Source: JAXMAZ01 sp046350115 (lineage in GTDB: Bacteria > Planctomycetota > Planctomycetia > Gemmatales > Gemmataceae). From it: 64,000 nt of DNA. Of this stretch, positions 15,957-24,976 are shown piece after piece. The notes beneath the pieces were generated by a model that worked only from the letters and a program-made list of their open reading frames with translations, had not been told where the DNA came from and did no database searches. Made by a program: the position numbers and the translations under genes. The stretch's first letter is position 1; every line of letters begins with the position of its first letter. Where the stretch lies: positions 37,132 through 101,131 of the forward strand of contig JAXMAZ010000027.1 in the NCBI GenBank assembly GCA_046350115.1, in the 5' to 3' direction.

Positions 15957-16427
15957 GTGATCCGCCCGACCGTGCCGGCCGACACTCCCGGGCTGCTCGC
16001 CCTGGCCGAAGCCACCGGCATCTTCCGGCCGAGCGAACTGGGCGAGCTGTCCGGGATGCTCGCCGCCTATTTCGACGGCGGACTCGGGGCCGACCACTTC
16101 TGGGTGACGGACGACGACGGCGGTCCGGCCGGGGTGGCGTACTACGCCCCGGCCCCGATGACCGACCAGACCTGGAACCTGTACCTGATCGCCGTCCACC
16201 CGGACCGTCAACGGCAGGGCCGCGGGGCCACCCTCCTCCGACACGTCGAAGCCGAGCTGACCGCCCGCGGCGGCCGGCTACTGATCGTCGAAACCTCTGG
16301 GCTGGGCGGCTTCGAGCGGACGCGGGCGTTCTATCGCCGGGTCGGGTACAGCGAAGAGGCCCGGGTCCGGGACTACTACACGGCCGGCGACGACAAGATC
16401 ACCTTCCGCAAGCTCCTGTCTCGTTGA
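15957..16427 (+). CDS. GNAT-family N-acetyltransferase
   Basis: A 156-residue single GNAT domain. The acetyl-CoA pyrophosphate-binding motif is LIAVHPDRQRQGRGATLLRH (Q/RxxGxG/A) at about residues 80-100. It is followed by ETSGLGGFERTRAFYRRVGY, the usual beta5-alpha4 region with the catalytic-type Tyr context, and RDYYTAGDDKITFRKLL at the end. It transfers an acetyl group from acetyl-CoA to an amine of unknown identity. The GTG at 15957 starts the domain directly (IRPTVPADTPGLLALAE); no in-frame ATG is nearer. It is convergent with the sigma factor gene, with a shared terminator-like hairpin between. Confidence 0.8.
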   Translation: MIRPTVPADTPGLLALAEATGIFRPSELGELSGMLAAYFDGGLGADHFWVTDDDGGPAGVAYYAPAPMTDQTWNLYLIAVHPDRQRQGRGATLLRHVEAELTARGGRLLIVETSGLGGFERTRAFYRRVGYSEEARVRDYYTAGDDKITFRKLLSR

Positions 16428-16454
16428 GAACAGTGACCGTCAAAAACAGGACCG

Positions 16455-16476
16455 CCCGCGGACGGGCGTCCGCGGG
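16455..16476. terminator. Hairpin between convergent GNAT and sigma-factor genes
   Basis: CCCGCGGA and TCCGCGGG pair around CGGGCG. On the minus strand the stem is followed within 10 bases by GTTTTTG, so it should end the sigma-factor transcript; on the plus strand the tail (TGTTCGTGATTGT) is weaker. Confidence 0.65.
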
Positions 16477-16503
16477 TGTTCGTGATTGTGATAAACCAGG
16501 CCG

Positions 16504-18066
16504 TCAGACCGCCTCGTCCACGTCGGCGAACTCCTCCAGCCGGGTGGCCCGGGTCGGCTGCCGCAGCTTGAGCAGCCCGCGGGCCTCGATCTGGCGGATC
16601 CGCTCCCGGGTGATGCCGTACTGCTTGGCCACCTCGTCCAGCGTCTTCGGGGTGCCGTCCCGCAGCCCGAACCGCAGCTCGATCACCTCCCGCTCCCGCG
16701 GGGCCAGCGACTTGAGCACCTCGTTGATCCGCTCCCGCAGCAGGCGGGCGTCGGCGTGCTCGCCCGGGTTCGGGGTGCCGCCGTCGCTCAGGAAGTCCTC
16801 GAGCGCCCGCTCCCCGTCCCCGCCGATCGGCTCGTGCAGGCTGACCGGCTGCCGGCCGACCGCCCGCAGGGACTTCGTCTCCTCCGGCTTGACGCCCAGG
16901 GCCAGGGCCAGCTCCTCGGTGGTCGGCTCCCGGCCGGTCGCCCCGGACAGCTCGCTCCGCTTCCGCTCGATCTTGGCCATCAGCCCGATCTGGTGGCACG
17001 GCACCCGGACCGTCCGGGCGTGGTCGGCCAGCGCCCGCTGCACCCCCTGGCGGATCCACCAGGTGGCGTAAGTGCCGAACTTGAACCCGCGGCGGTACTC
17101 GTACTTGTCCACCGCCCGCATCAGGCCGCGGTTCCCCTCCTGGATCAGATCAGCGAACGGCAGCCCGCGGTTGCGGTAGTTCTTGGCGATGCTGACCACC
17201 AGCCGCAGGTTGGCCTCGGCCAGCTCCCGGCGGACCTTCTGGTACGCCTTCCGCCGCCGCTCCAGGATGCGGGCGGTGGCGGCGAGTTCGTCGGCTGTCA
17301 GTTGGACCTTCGCCTGGGCGTCCCGCAGCTCCTGCTCCCGCCGGGCCTTCTCCCCCGGGGGGGCGGTCCGGGCGGCCCGGACGATGGTCCGCATCTCGTC
17401 GTTCAGGTCGATCAGCTCGTCCGCCCACCGCTCCAGCAGCTCGGTCCGCGGGGACAGCTCGTTCATCAGCTTCATCAGCTTGCCGAGCCGACGGAACCGG
17501 TTGCCCCGCCACTTCTTGCGACGTACCGGGTCGGCCTCCCCCATCCCGTCGGTGAAGGCGCGGGCCTCCTCCCGGAGCAGGTTGCGGATGAGCTTGAGGT
17601 TCGGCTCCATCCGCTTGATGATCTGCTCCCGACTGAGCCGCAGCTCCTCGGTGCTGTACACGTCGATGGTCGGGTCGAGGGCGGTCTGGCCGTCCTGCAC
17701 CCGCTTGAACGTCTGCTCGGCCCGGGCGACGATCTGGGCGCACATCAGGGCGGCCCGGCGGAACCGGTTGCGGGTCCGCTCCAGGGCGACGGCGATGGTC
17801 AGCTCCTCCGTCCGGGTGAGCAGCCGGATCGCCCCCATCTGCCGCAGGTACAGGCCGAGGGCGTCGTCCGGGCCGCCGGCGTAGTCGTCGGCCGGGGACT
17901 GGTCGTCGGCCGCCCCGTCCGCGACAGCCGCCTCGTCGGCCGGGGCGATCTCGTCGGCCTCGTCGTCGTCGTCCAGCTCGTCGGCTGTGAGCGCGGCGTC
18001 CTCGTCCGCGAGCATCCGCTCATCGGTCGGCAGGTCGTGATCGGGGGTCGTCATCATCCGGGTCAT
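16504..18066 (-). CDS. RNA polymerase sigma factor, sigma-70 (RpoD/SigA-like)
   Basis: A 520-residue sigma-70 factor. The first 60 residues are very acidic (region 1.1-like, LDDDDEADEIAPADE). Region 1.2 is DALGLYLRQMGAIRLLTRTE, followed by a long non-conserved insert. Region 2 is LAEANLRLVVSIAKNYRNRG, then DLIQEGNRGLMRAVDKYEYR and FKFGTYATWWIRQGVQRALA (2.1-2.4, with the DNA-melting aromatics). Region 3 begins HARTVRVPCH. Region 4.2 is the helix-turn-helix TLDEVAKQYGITRERIRQIE. The full set of regions fits a primary or near-primary factor, recognising TTGACA/TATAAT-type promoters. ATG 18066 is the first sensible start; ATGs four codons further in are possible. It probably has its own promoter at 18337-18342 and a 5' leader of about 265 bases. 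Confidence 0.9.
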   Translation of the reverse strand: MTRMMTTPDHDLPTDERMLADEDAALTADELDDDDEADEIAPADEAAVADGAADDQSPADDYAGGPDDALGLYLRQMGAIRLLTRTEELTIAVALERTRNRFRRAALMCAQIVARAEQTFKRVQDGQTALDPTIDVYSTEELRLSREQIIKRMEPNLKLIRNLLREEARAFTDGMGEADPVRRKKWRGNRFRRLGKLMKLMNELSPRTELLERWADELIDLNDEMRTIVRAARTAPPGEKARREQELRDAQAKVQLTADELAATARILERRRKAYQKVRRELAEANLRLVVSIAKNYRNRGLPFADLIQEGNRGLMRAVDKYEYRRGFKFGTYATWWIRQGVQRALADHARTVRVPCHQIGLMAKIERKRSELSGATGREPTTEELALALGVKPEETKSLRAVGRQPVSLHEPIGGDGERALEDFLSDGGTPNPGEHADARLLRERINEVLKSLAPREREVIELRFGLRDGTPKTLDEVAKQYGITRERIRQIEARGLLKLRQPTRATRLEEFADVDEAV

Positions 18067-18336
18067 CGGCGGCGGTCCTGAGCCTCGGGGGCCGCGGCGG
18101 TGGGCGGCCGGTGCGTGTCGGCGGGTCGGGCACAAACCTTCGTCCGCGGAGGTCGCCCTCCGGTCGGAACCCGATCCGGTGTCTGGGGTCGGCGTTGGGG
18201 CACCCCGACCGGTTACGGGCGGGCAGGGTGGGAGCAGAGGATTCTAGGCACGGCCGGGGCCGGCGGCCACGGCCGAAATCTACGGACACCCCGCACCCGG
18301 GTCGGGTTCACCGCCGGGGTGGTTCGGTTCGTAAAC

Positions 18337-18342
18337 ATTATA
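18337..18342 (-). promoter_or_regulatory. -10 box upstream of the sigma-70 gene
   Basis: A perfect TATAAT on the minus strand lies in one of the few AT-rich spots of the region, about 270 bases before the sigma start codon. The hexamer 17 bases upstream (CACTCC) is not a recognisable -35. The gene-free stretch 18067-18427 otherwise shows only a long GC-rich leader, and I see no riboswitch. Confidence 0.5.
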
Positions 18343-18427
18343 CCCACACACCGGCAACGGGAGTGACATCGGGCGGGGCGAATTTCGCACCCGGCCGAAT
18401 GTCGTGCCGAGTTCTCGGACGACACAC

Positions 18428-19597
18428 TCACCGGCCGGCGAGCAACGCGGCGAGGTACGTCACCGGGTCGGCCTTCCCTTTCGCGGCGTCGGCGATGGTC
18501 CCGTAGTCGCCGGCCCGCTTCGCCAGCTCGGTCAGCCCGGGGCAACTGAGCGACCGCTCGTCCGCGTCGGCCAGGTGCTCCTTGGCCACTGCCACCGCCT
18601 CTGGCAGCCGATCCGCTTTGAGCAGCAGGTTGACCATCACCTCGGCCGGGTAGCGATACCCCTCCGCCGCCCCGGCTTCGAGCTTCCGCCGGAAGTCGGC
18701 CAACCCCTCCTCGACCTGGTGCCCGGCGAGCACGTCCAGGTACACCTTGTAGTCGGCGTAAGTGTCCTGGAACGGCGGGTCGTTCGTGCCGCGGAGGCCG
18801 GGGCTGAGCTTCGCCCCGTAGGCGCACAGCTCGCGGGCCAGGTCCAACGCCTCGCCGGGCGGCAGGTGCAGGGACGTCTGGCAGACGCTTGACAGGTGGG
18901 ACGTGTCGATGTGGTACACGTCCTCGGCGAACAGGTCGGGGTGAGCGGCCACCATCTCGCCGACCCGGGCGTCCGACGCAGTATCGGTGCCGCGGGCAGC
19001 CAGGTCGCCGCGGAGCCGCTCCCGGAGTTGCTCGTACAGGGCACGGACCAGCCGTGTCGTGCAGTACTCCCGCAGGGCCGGGTTCTGGGACAGGTCGGAC
19101 GAGTGGGTCAAGGTGATTGCCGAGCAGACGCCGCTGCGGTCGAGCACCAGGTCGAACCCCTTCTCCGGCAAGAGGCCGTGCTGCCAGGCCACCTCGACCA
19201 CCGGGTACAGGTCGTCGTCCGGGCCGGGGGTGTAGGCCCGCAGCGCCTCGCGGACCGGGTCCGCCTCGCCGAGCATCCGGAAGAACGCCCACGCCCTCGG
19301 GATGTCCCCCCGGGCGAGCAGGGCGTTCCCCGCCTCCCGGCCGGCCTGGCGGATCGCCTCCTCGTAGGCGTCGTGGGTGTGCGGCGGCAGGTCGGCGGAC
19401 GGCCCGGTCGGGAACGGGGAGACGCCCAGCTCCACCCGCTTCCGCAGAAGTCGGGCGTAGAACAGCCCTTGCGTGTCGCCGGACACCTGGAGTTGCTGGC
19501 ACAGGGCGTCCACTGCGGCTGTCGGCCCGCCGGACGCGAGGGCGGCCCGGAGGCGGTCGAACAGGGCGGGGTCCACGGGCGGGGCGTCGGTGTTCAT
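18428..19597 (-). CDS. Hypothetical protein, planctomycete type
   Basis: A 389-residue soluble protein without a signal peptide or membrane segment. It starts MNTDAPPVDPALFDRLRAAL. The first part is helical and repeat-like (ALCQQLQVSGDTQGLFYARL, then GNALLARGDIPRAWAFFRML), resembling TPR/HEAT-type alpha-solenoids. The centre has a His/Asp-rich stretch (AEDVYHIDTSHLSSVCQTSL) that could bind metal, and the end returns to helices (VNLLLKADRLPEAVAVAKEH). The family resembles conserved planctomycete hypothetical proteins; I cannot assign a function. It is on the same strand as the sigma gene, 361 bases upstream of it. The long gap upstream (19598-20088) is filled with repeats. Confidence 0.75.
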   Translation of the reverse strand: MNTDAPPVDPALFDRLRAALASGGPTAAVDALCQQLQVSGDTQGLFYARLLRKRVELGVSPFPTGPSADLPPHTHDAYEEAIRQAGREAGNALLARGDIPRAWAFFRMLGEADPVREALRAYTPGPDDDLYPVVEVAWQHGLLPEKGFDLVLDRSGVCSAITLTHSSDLSQNPALREYCTTRLVRALYEQLRERLRGDLAARGTDTASDARVGEMVAAHPDLFAEDVYHIDTSHLSSVCQTSLHLPPGEALDLARELCAYGAKLSPGLRGTNDPPFQDTYADYKVYLDVLAGHQVEEGLADFRRKLEAGAAEGYRYPAEVMVNLLLKADRLPEAVAVAKEHLADADERSLSCPGLTELAKRAGDYGTIADAAKGKADPVTYLAALLAGR

Positions 19598-19636
19598 GCC
19601 TGTAATCTACGGGTCGTGCCTGCGGTTGCTTGGGCT

Positions 19637-19777
19637 TTGCTCCCCCTCTCCGCTTCGGGGAGGGGGCCGGGGGCGGGGTCGAGCCGGCCACCCGTCCCGG
19701 TGACTACGGAGCCTCTTGAAGCGGGTCGGGGTCTGACCCCACCCCCCGGCCCCTTCCCCGAAGCAGGAGGGGGAGCG
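19637..19777. repeat. REPIN-like inverted pair of family-A elements
   Basis: A forward copy at 19637-19680 (TTGCTCCCCCTCTCCGCTTC...) and an inverted, slightly diverged copy at 19735-19777 are separated by 54 bases, the same spacing as the pair at 14753-14907. They lie at the start of the gene-free stretch 19598-20088. Confidence 0.85.
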
Positions 19778-19823
19778 AAGACACCCGACCCGTCAAACTG
19801 AGGGCAGCACCGCTTTCTCTCCT

Positions 19824-19967
19824 CGTTCCCACGCTCTGCGTGGGAACGCCGTACTCGACGCTCTGCGTCGAGTGCGGCGGGTCAACAGGAGCTGCCTAAG
19901 TCGCTGGGCGTTCGGCAGACTGCACGCGGAGCGTGCAAAGAGCGTTCCCACGCAGAGCGTGGGAACG
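19824..19967. repeat. Family-E repeats (CGTTCCCACGC...GCGTGGGAACG) in a tandem-inverted set
   Basis: A hairpin CGTTCCCACGCTCTGCGTGG at 19824 is followed by a related hairpin (ACTCGACGCTCTGCGTCGAG) at 19852, a GCACGCGGAGCGTGC hairpin at 19922 and a second family-E copy at 19943-19967. The same element occurs once more at 54456-54486. All share a loop of CTC or AGA between GC-rich arms. Confidence 0.85.
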
Positions 19968-19986
19968 AGGAGCCAACTCCGTCCCC

Positions 19987-20014
19987 AAGCCCACCCGTCG
20001 CAACGGATGGGCTT
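19987..20014. terminator. AAGCCC...GGGCTT hairpin
   Basis: AAGCCCACCCGT and ACGGATGGGCTT pair with one C-A mismatch around CGCA. It belongs to the same hairpin type as those at 4131, 7888 and 9349, but here it is not next to a gene end; it lies 75 bases before the start at 20089. Confidence 0.4.
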
Positions 20015-20088
20015 TGTGACTTCCCCTTCCCCCCTTCGCCCCGGTCCGCTATACCCGCCCGGCTCCCGCGCCCGGAGGTGCCGCCGGT

Positions 20089-23037
20089 ATGCCGACTCGG
20101 GTTTCGTTCGCCGTCGCGCTCGTCCTGGCCGTCGCCGCGTCCGGGTCCGCCCAGACCATCCACCGGAACGGGTTCGCCGGCCGGACGACCGCGTTCGTCC
20201 GCGGGGACAGCTCGTGCCCGTTCCAGGAGAAGGACCACCGCATCTCGGACGAGTTCTCCAAGACCGGCGGCACGTCCGAGTACATCAAGATCGACGCCAC
20301 CCCGCAGCCGGGGGCGACCGAGGCGGAGTTCGTCCACTACTTCTACGAGACCCCGCCGGCCCCGGTCACGGACCGGCTGCTGGCCCGGGTGTTCGTCCGC
20401 TCGTTCAAGGGCGGGGTCCAGGTGAAGGGGCGGGTCGTGCTACCCAAGGAGCGGGATCCGAAGAACCCGGACTCCCCGCTGACGGTGCTGGTGTCCGGGG
20501 ACGTGTACACCCGGCCGCGGCAGTGGGACGGGCTGAACCTGGGGAACGTCGAGGACGCGCTCAACCGGCAGCTCAGCGTCCTCGGGGCCAAGCTCGGCCG
20601 GGCGGTGAACAAGACCGACGCCTACCTCGACCGGATCGTCTTGAACGTGTACGCCGGGCCGGGGACGACGGAAGTGTGGGTCGATGACCTGGAGGTCGGG
20701 CCGGTGCGGGCCGACGCCCCGCCGGCCGCCCCGCGTGGGGGCGCGGCCCCGCCGCCGGCGATCCCGGCCGGGAAGGGGGGCGGACGGCTGGCGCCCAACG
20801 GCCGGGCGGTGGAGTACTCGGACGGCCAGATCGTGGTCGAACACGACGACGGGGAGATGCGGCCGTTCTTCATGCGGGCGGTCCGGTACACCGACACCCC
20901 GCCGGAGTTCTTCAAGGAGCTACGGGACGCCGGGTTCAACACCATCTGGTTCCCGACCACCACCCCGATGCCGGTGGTCGAGGAGGCCATCCGCCAGGGG
21001 TTCTTCGTCGTCCCCGAGTTGCCGCTGCCGGCGGCCGAGTGGGCGGACGGCAAGCCGAAGCGGCCGGACCCGAAGCAGATCGAGGCGGACGCCGACCGGG
21101 TCGGCAACTACCTGCGGCAGTACCTGGCGGCCGACGCGGTGCTGATGTGGAACCTGGGCACCGGTCGGACGGCCGAAGACCTCGACCGGGTGGCCCGGGT
21201 GGCCGGGGTGATCCGCCGGTACGACCCCCGCCGGCCGCGGGCCATCGACCTATGGGACGGGTTCAGCGCCTACGGCTCGTACGCCACCGCCATCGGGTCG
21301 CACCGGTTCCCGCTGTTCAGCAGCCTGGAACTCGGCCAGTACCGGGACTGGCTGAACGAGCGGCGGGCGCTGACCGGGCCGGGGAAGATGACCTTCACCT
21401 GGGTGCAGGACCACTTCCCGGACTGGCTGCAGGCCCAACTGTGCGGCCCGGCGGCGCCGACCTTCCCGACCGGCCCGCACCCGGAGCAGGTCCGCATCCT
21501 GACCTACCTGGGGCTGGCGGCCGGGTGTCGGGGGCTGGGGTTCTGGTCCGACCGGGCGCTGTTCGCCGCCGACCCCACGTCGGCCGACTGCCTGACCGGT
21601 CGGGAGCGGCTGCTCGAGGCGGCCCTGCTGAACTCCGAGATCGAGATGCTCGCCCCGGTCCTGTTCCAGGCCCAGGATCCGGCCCGGTGGAAGGAGACCA
21701 GCCACCCGCACGTCCAGGCGGCGGTGATCCGCGGGCAGAAGGACATCGTCGTCCTGCCGGTGTGGCTCGGCCCGGGCACCCAGCACACCCCGCCGCTGGC
21801 CGCCCTGCCGGAACTGCGGATCACGGTGCCGATGGTGCCGGAGGGGGCCGTCCCGTACCTGATCACCCCGGCCGAGGTGACGGAGATCCACGGGACGAAG
21901 CGGACCTACGGCGGGGTGGAGATCGCCATCGAGCAGTTCGACACCGCGGCCGCGGTGGTGTTCACCACCGACCTGAAGGCGACCGGCATCCTGGTCCGGT
22001 GGCAGGACCACGTCCGGCGGAAGGCCCGGGAGGCGGCCCGGATGGCCCAGCAGCTCGCCATCGCCCAGTACAACAAGACGCTCCAGACGCACGCCGAGAT
22101 CGTCAAGGCCGGCGGGCCGGAGCCGCCCGAGGCGGCCGAGCTGTTCGCCAAGTGCCGGAAGCTGCTGGCGGACGCCAAGGTGTACGCCGACAACAACCAG
22201 TTCGACATCGCCTACCGGGAGAGCCGCAAGGCGCTCCAGCCGCTGCGAACGATCATGCGGGCGGACTGGGAGAACGCCGTCCGGACGCTCGACTACCCGG
22301 CCGCCAGCCCGTACGCGGCCAGCGTCTATACCCTGCCGCGGCACTGGGAGCTGGCCCGGGAGGTGGCGGCCAGCCGGCCCGCCGGGTCGGGGCTGGCCCA
22401 CGGCGGGTTCGAACTGAGCCGGCCGGCCCCGGAGGGCGGGGCGGCGGTCACGTCCCTGCCCGGGTGGAAGGTCCGCAAGCTGATCCTGGACAAGGTGGAC
22501 GGGGTGGCGGCGATCGTGAACGTGGACCAGAAGGTGCCGGACCGGCCGCCGGACCCGCCGACCCCGTTCACCCACCGGTACGCCCCGCTGCGGGTGGCCC
22601 CGCGGGCGCCGGACTTCCGCCAGCCGGAGTTCGGCTCCCACTGCCTGCGGCTGGCCATCTCCAAGCCGGACAAAGCCGCCCCGACCCCGCTGGCCCTGGA
22701 GCGGGCGGTGGTGGCCGTGGACAGCCCGGCGGCCGAACTCCCGCCCGGCCAGGTGGTTCGGATCAGCTTCTGGGCCAGGGTCGGGTACGTGGAGGGGTCG
22801 GCCGACGGGTTCGTGGCGTTCGACACGGCCGGCGGGGAGCCGCTCGGGGTCCGCATCCGGGCGACCGCCTTCGACGAGGTCCGGCGGGTCAACCTGTGGC
22901 AGAAGTTCCACCTGTACCGGCGGGTGCCGGCGGACGGCCGGATCGGCGTGTCGTTCGTGCTGACCGGGCTGGGCGAGGCGCTGGTGGACGACGTGCGGAT
23001 CGAGCCGCTGGTCGGGGGCGTCGCGGTCGGGCCGTGA
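20089..23037 (+). CDS. Large secreted protein with TIM-barrel-like region, unknown function
   Basis: A 982-residue protein with signal peptide MPTRVSFAVALVLAVAASGS, cleaved near AQT; GGAGGT lies just upstream of the ATG. The N-terminal 210 residues form a beta-rich domain ending in a concanavalin/CBM-like strand pattern (IVLNVYAGPGTTEVWVDDLE). Residues 240-540 look like a glycoside-hydrolase-type barrel: RPFFMRAVRYTDTPPEFFKE, DAGFNTIWFPTTTPMPVVEE, AADAVLMWNLGTGR, and FTWVQDHFPDWLQ. A helical segment (MAQQLAIAQYNKTLQTHAEI) follows, then a second beta-sandwich (QVVRISFWARVGYVEGSADG ... EALVDDVRIEPL). It resembles proteins often annotated only as hypothetical in Gemmata relatives. A carbohydrate-related role is an inference from the architecture; no catalytic acid pair is identified with certainty. 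Confidence 0.8.
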   Translation: MPTRVSFAVALVLAVAASGSAQTIHRNGFAGRTTAFVRGDSSCPFQEKDHRISDEFSKTGGTSEYIKIDATPQPGATEAEFVHYFYETPPAPVTDRLLARVFVRSFKGGVQVKGRVVLPKERDPKNPDSPLTVLVSGDVYTRPRQWDGLNLGNVEDALNRQLSVLGAKLGRAVNKTDAYLDRIVLNVYAGPGTTEVWVDDLEVGPVRADAPPAAPRGGAAPPPAIPAGKGGGRLAPNGRAVEYSDGQIVVEHDDGEMRPFFMRAVRYTDTPPEFFKELRDAGFNTIWFPTTTPMPVVEEAIRQGFFVVPELPLPAAEWADGKPKRPDPKQIEADADRVGNYLRQYLAADAVLMWNLGTGRTAEDLDRVARVAGVIRRYDPRRPRAIDLWDGFSAYGSYATAIGSHRFPLFSSLELGQYRDWLNERRALTGPGKMTFTWVQDHFPDWLQAQLCGPAAPTFPTGPHPEQVRILTYLGLAAGCRGLGFWSDRALFAADPTSADCLTGRERLLEAALLNSEIEMLAPVLFQAQDPARWKETSHPHVQAAVIRGQKDIVVLPVWLGPGTQHTPPLAALPELRITVPMVPEGAVPYLITPAEVTEIHGTKRTYGGVEIAIEQFDTAAAVVFTTDLKATGILVRWQDHVRRKAREAARMAQQLAIAQYNKTLQTHAEIVKAGGPEPPEAAELFAKCRKLLADAKVYADNNQFDIAYRESRKALQPLRTIMRADWENAVRTLDYPAASPYAASVYTLPRHWELAREVAASRPAGSGLAHGGFELSRPAPEGGAAVTSLPGWKVRKLILDKVDGVAAIVNVDQKVPDRPPDPPTPFTHRYAPLRVAPRAPDFRQPEFGSHCLRLAISKPDKAAPTPLALERAVVAVDSPAAELPPGQVVRISFWARVGYVEGSADGFVAFDTAGGEPLGVRIRATAFDEVRRVNLWQKFHLYRRVPADGRIGVSFVLTGLGEALVDDVRIEPLVGGVAVGP

Positions 23038-23059
23038 TGGGGTCGCCACGGGCCGGCGG

Positions 23060-23089
23060 CTGACCGGGCCGGCGTCTGTCGGATATAGT
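23060..23089 (+). promoter_or_regulatory. Sigma-70-type promoter for purF
   Basis: CTGACC (23060-23065) and TATAGT (23084-23089) are spaced by 18 bases and match the TTGACA/TATAAT consensus at four and five positions. Transcription would start near 23096, about 35 bases before the purF start codon. Confidence 0.5.
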
Positions 23090-23129
23090 TCCTTTGGGTG
23101 CCCACCACGTTTCCCACCGGGCGGTGAGT

Positions 23130-24689
23130 ATGGACGAGCTGCGGCACGAGTGCGGCATCGCCGCGGTTTACCTGTTCGACCCGACCGTCCCGTCCCCGCT
23201 CCTGCCCGGCGGCCCGGACACCGCCCACCGGCTCATCCCGCGGATGCTCCGCGACCTCCAAAACCGCGGCCAACTGTCCGCCGGGTTCGCCACCTACAAC
23301 CCGAACCGCGAGCTGCTCCTCGACACCTACAAGGACGTCGGCACGGTCGATCAGGCGTTCCGGGCGTACCACCCGAAGAAGTTCGAGTCCATACTGAAGG
23401 AGTTCGCCGGCCCGGCCGGCATCGGGCACGTCCGGTACGCCACCTGCGGGCCGACCACCAAGGCCTACGCCCAGCCGTTCGAGCGGCAGCACGGGTGCAT
23501 GTGGAAGTGGTTCGCGTTCGGGTTCAACGGCAACCTGGCCAACTTCGAGGAGTTGCGGGACGAGCTGCTCAGCCTGAGCGACTACCACCTGACCCGGAAC
23601 AACGACACCGAAGTCATCATGCACCTGCTGGCCCACGCCCTGCGTGGGGACCACCGGCCGGACCTGGTGGACGTGTTCGCCGAGCTGAGCGGGAAGTTCG
23701 ACGGCGCGTACAACCTGGCGTTCCTGAACGCGGCCGGGGAGATGGTCTTGCTCCGCGACCCGCTCGGGCTGCGGCCCCTCTGCTATGCGGTGGACGGAGG
23801 GCTGTTCGCCGCCGCCAGCGAGAGCGTCGCCCTCCAGAACCTCGGGTTCCGGGACGTCCGCACACTGCCGCCGGGGCACCTCATTCAAGTGCAGCCGGGC
23901 GGGCTGCGGGTGCGGAAGTTCGCCGAGCCACGGCCGGCCCACTGCTTCTTCGAGTGGGTGTACTTCGCCAACGTGGCCAGCACCCTGGACGACCGCAGCG
24001 TCTACCTGACCCGGACCGCCCTGGGCCGGGAGCTGGCCCGGCAGGAGCGGGCGCTCAACCTGTTCGACTACGCCGACGGCAACACCATCGTCGTCCCGGT
24101 CCCGGACACGGCGAAGGGGGCGGCCGACGGGATGGCGTTCGAGCTGGGCATCCCGTCCGTCGAGGGGCTGATCCGCAACCGGTACGTCGGCCGGACGTTC
24201 ATCGAGCCGGGCAACCGGGCGGACAAGGTGCGGCAGAAGTTCACCCCGCTGCGGGAGGTGCTGGCCGGCAAGCGGGTGCTGCTGGTCGAGGACTCGATCG
24301 TCCGCAGCACCACCCTGGCCAACCTGCTAAGCTACGTCCGCGACCAAGGCGGGGCGAAGGAGGTGCATGTCCGGGTGGCCTGCCCGCCGATCATCGCCCC
24401 GTGCTTCTACGGCATCGACATGAGTACGGTCGGCGAGCTGTTCGCCCCGAAGTTCATGGCCGGCAAGCGGCCGACGGTCGGCGAGCAGCAGAAGATGGCC
24501 GAGACGCTCGGGGCGGACACCCTGCTGTACCTGCCGGTGGACGCCCTGGCCCGCAGCCTGGAGATGCCGGAAGCCACGCTCTGCCGGGCGTGCGTCACCG
24601 GCGACTACCCGACCGACGCCGGCGAGAAGCGGTATCAGATCGAGCTGAGCCGGGTGCGGAAGCCGGAGCCGGCGTGCGTCGGGGGGTGA
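23130..24689 (+). CDS. purF: Amidophosphoribosyltransferase
   Basis: A 519-residue enzyme for the first step of purine synthesis (PRPP + glutamine to phosphoribosylamine). The ATG at 23130 gives the short propeptide MDELRHE before CGIAAVY; the exposed Cys at position 8 is the glutaminase nucleophile of the Ntn-type class II amidotransferase domain (IGHVRYATCGPTT, FGFNGNLANFEEL and RNNDTEVIMHLLAH follow). The C-terminal phosphoribosyltransferase domain has GKRVLLVEDSIVRSTTLANL, the PRPP-binding loop. Cys residues in RPAHCFFEWVYFA and TLCRACVTGDYPT fit the iron-sulfur-cluster type known from Bacillus PurF. It is monocistronic as far as seen, with its own promoter. Feedback regulation by AMP/GMP is expected from the family, not from the sequence. 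Confidence 0.92.
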   Translation: MDELRHECGIAAVYLFDPTVPSPLLPGGPDTAHRLIPRMLRDLQNRGQLSAGFATYNPNRELLLDTYKDVGTVDQAFRAYHPKKFESILKEFAGPAGIGHVRYATCGPTTKAYAQPFERQHGCMWKWFAFGFNGNLANFEELRDELLSLSDYHLTRNNDTEVIMHLLAHALRGDHRPDLVDVFAELSGKFDGAYNLAFLNAAGEMVLLRDPLGLRPLCYAVDGGLFAAASESVALQNLGFRDVRTLPPGHLIQVQPGGLRVRKFAEPRPAHCFFEWVYFANVASTLDDRSVYLTRTALGRELARQERALNLFDYADGNTIVVPVPDTAKGAADGMAFELGIPSVEGLIRNRYVGRTFIEPGNRADKVRQKFTPLREVLAGKRVLLVEDSIVRSTTLANLLSYVRDQGGAKEVHVRVACPPIIAPCFYGIDMSTVGELFAPKFMAGKRPTVGEQQKMAETLGADTLLYLPVDALARSLEMPEATLCRACVTGDYPTDAGEKRYQIELSRVRKPEPACVGG

Positions 24690-24937
24690 AACCTAACCCC
24701 CCGGCCCCCTTCCCTAAGAGGGAAGGGGGAGCAAGAGCGGTGAGCGTCCGTGGGAAGCAACTTCGGGTTCGGGCGAGGCGGGAGTTCTTCGCAACCTAAC
24801 CCCCTGGCCCCCTTCCCTAAGAGGGAAGGGGGAGCCAGTGGGACCGCTGTCCGGGCGACGGCGTAAGCTCTCTCCGCGTGGGAGCGCCCCGCTTGCTCCC
24901 CCTTCCCTCTTAGGGAAGGGGGCCGGGGGGTTAGGTT
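24690..24937. repeat. Three family-A REP-like elements (Leu-type variant, CCCTAAGAGGG core)
   Basis: Copies at 24690-24735 and 24793-24835 have the same orientation (AACCTAACCCC...AGGGAAGGGGGAGC). A third at 24892-24937 is inverted relative to them. The last two form a pair with a 56-base spacer. The inner hairpin uses CTTCCCTAAGAGGGAAGG instead of the GCTTCGGGG version seen elsewhere. They fill the gap between purF and the DUF6065 gene. Confidence 0.9.
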
Positions 24938-24976
24938 GACCGCCTACCCAACCGTTCGGCCACCCATCAAACCGCC

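Noticed and set aside
19824..19967. Possible CRISPR-like array of short palindromic repeats
   Set aside because: Copies are in both orientations, with irregular spacing and no uniform unique spacers; they are dispersed family-E hairpins.
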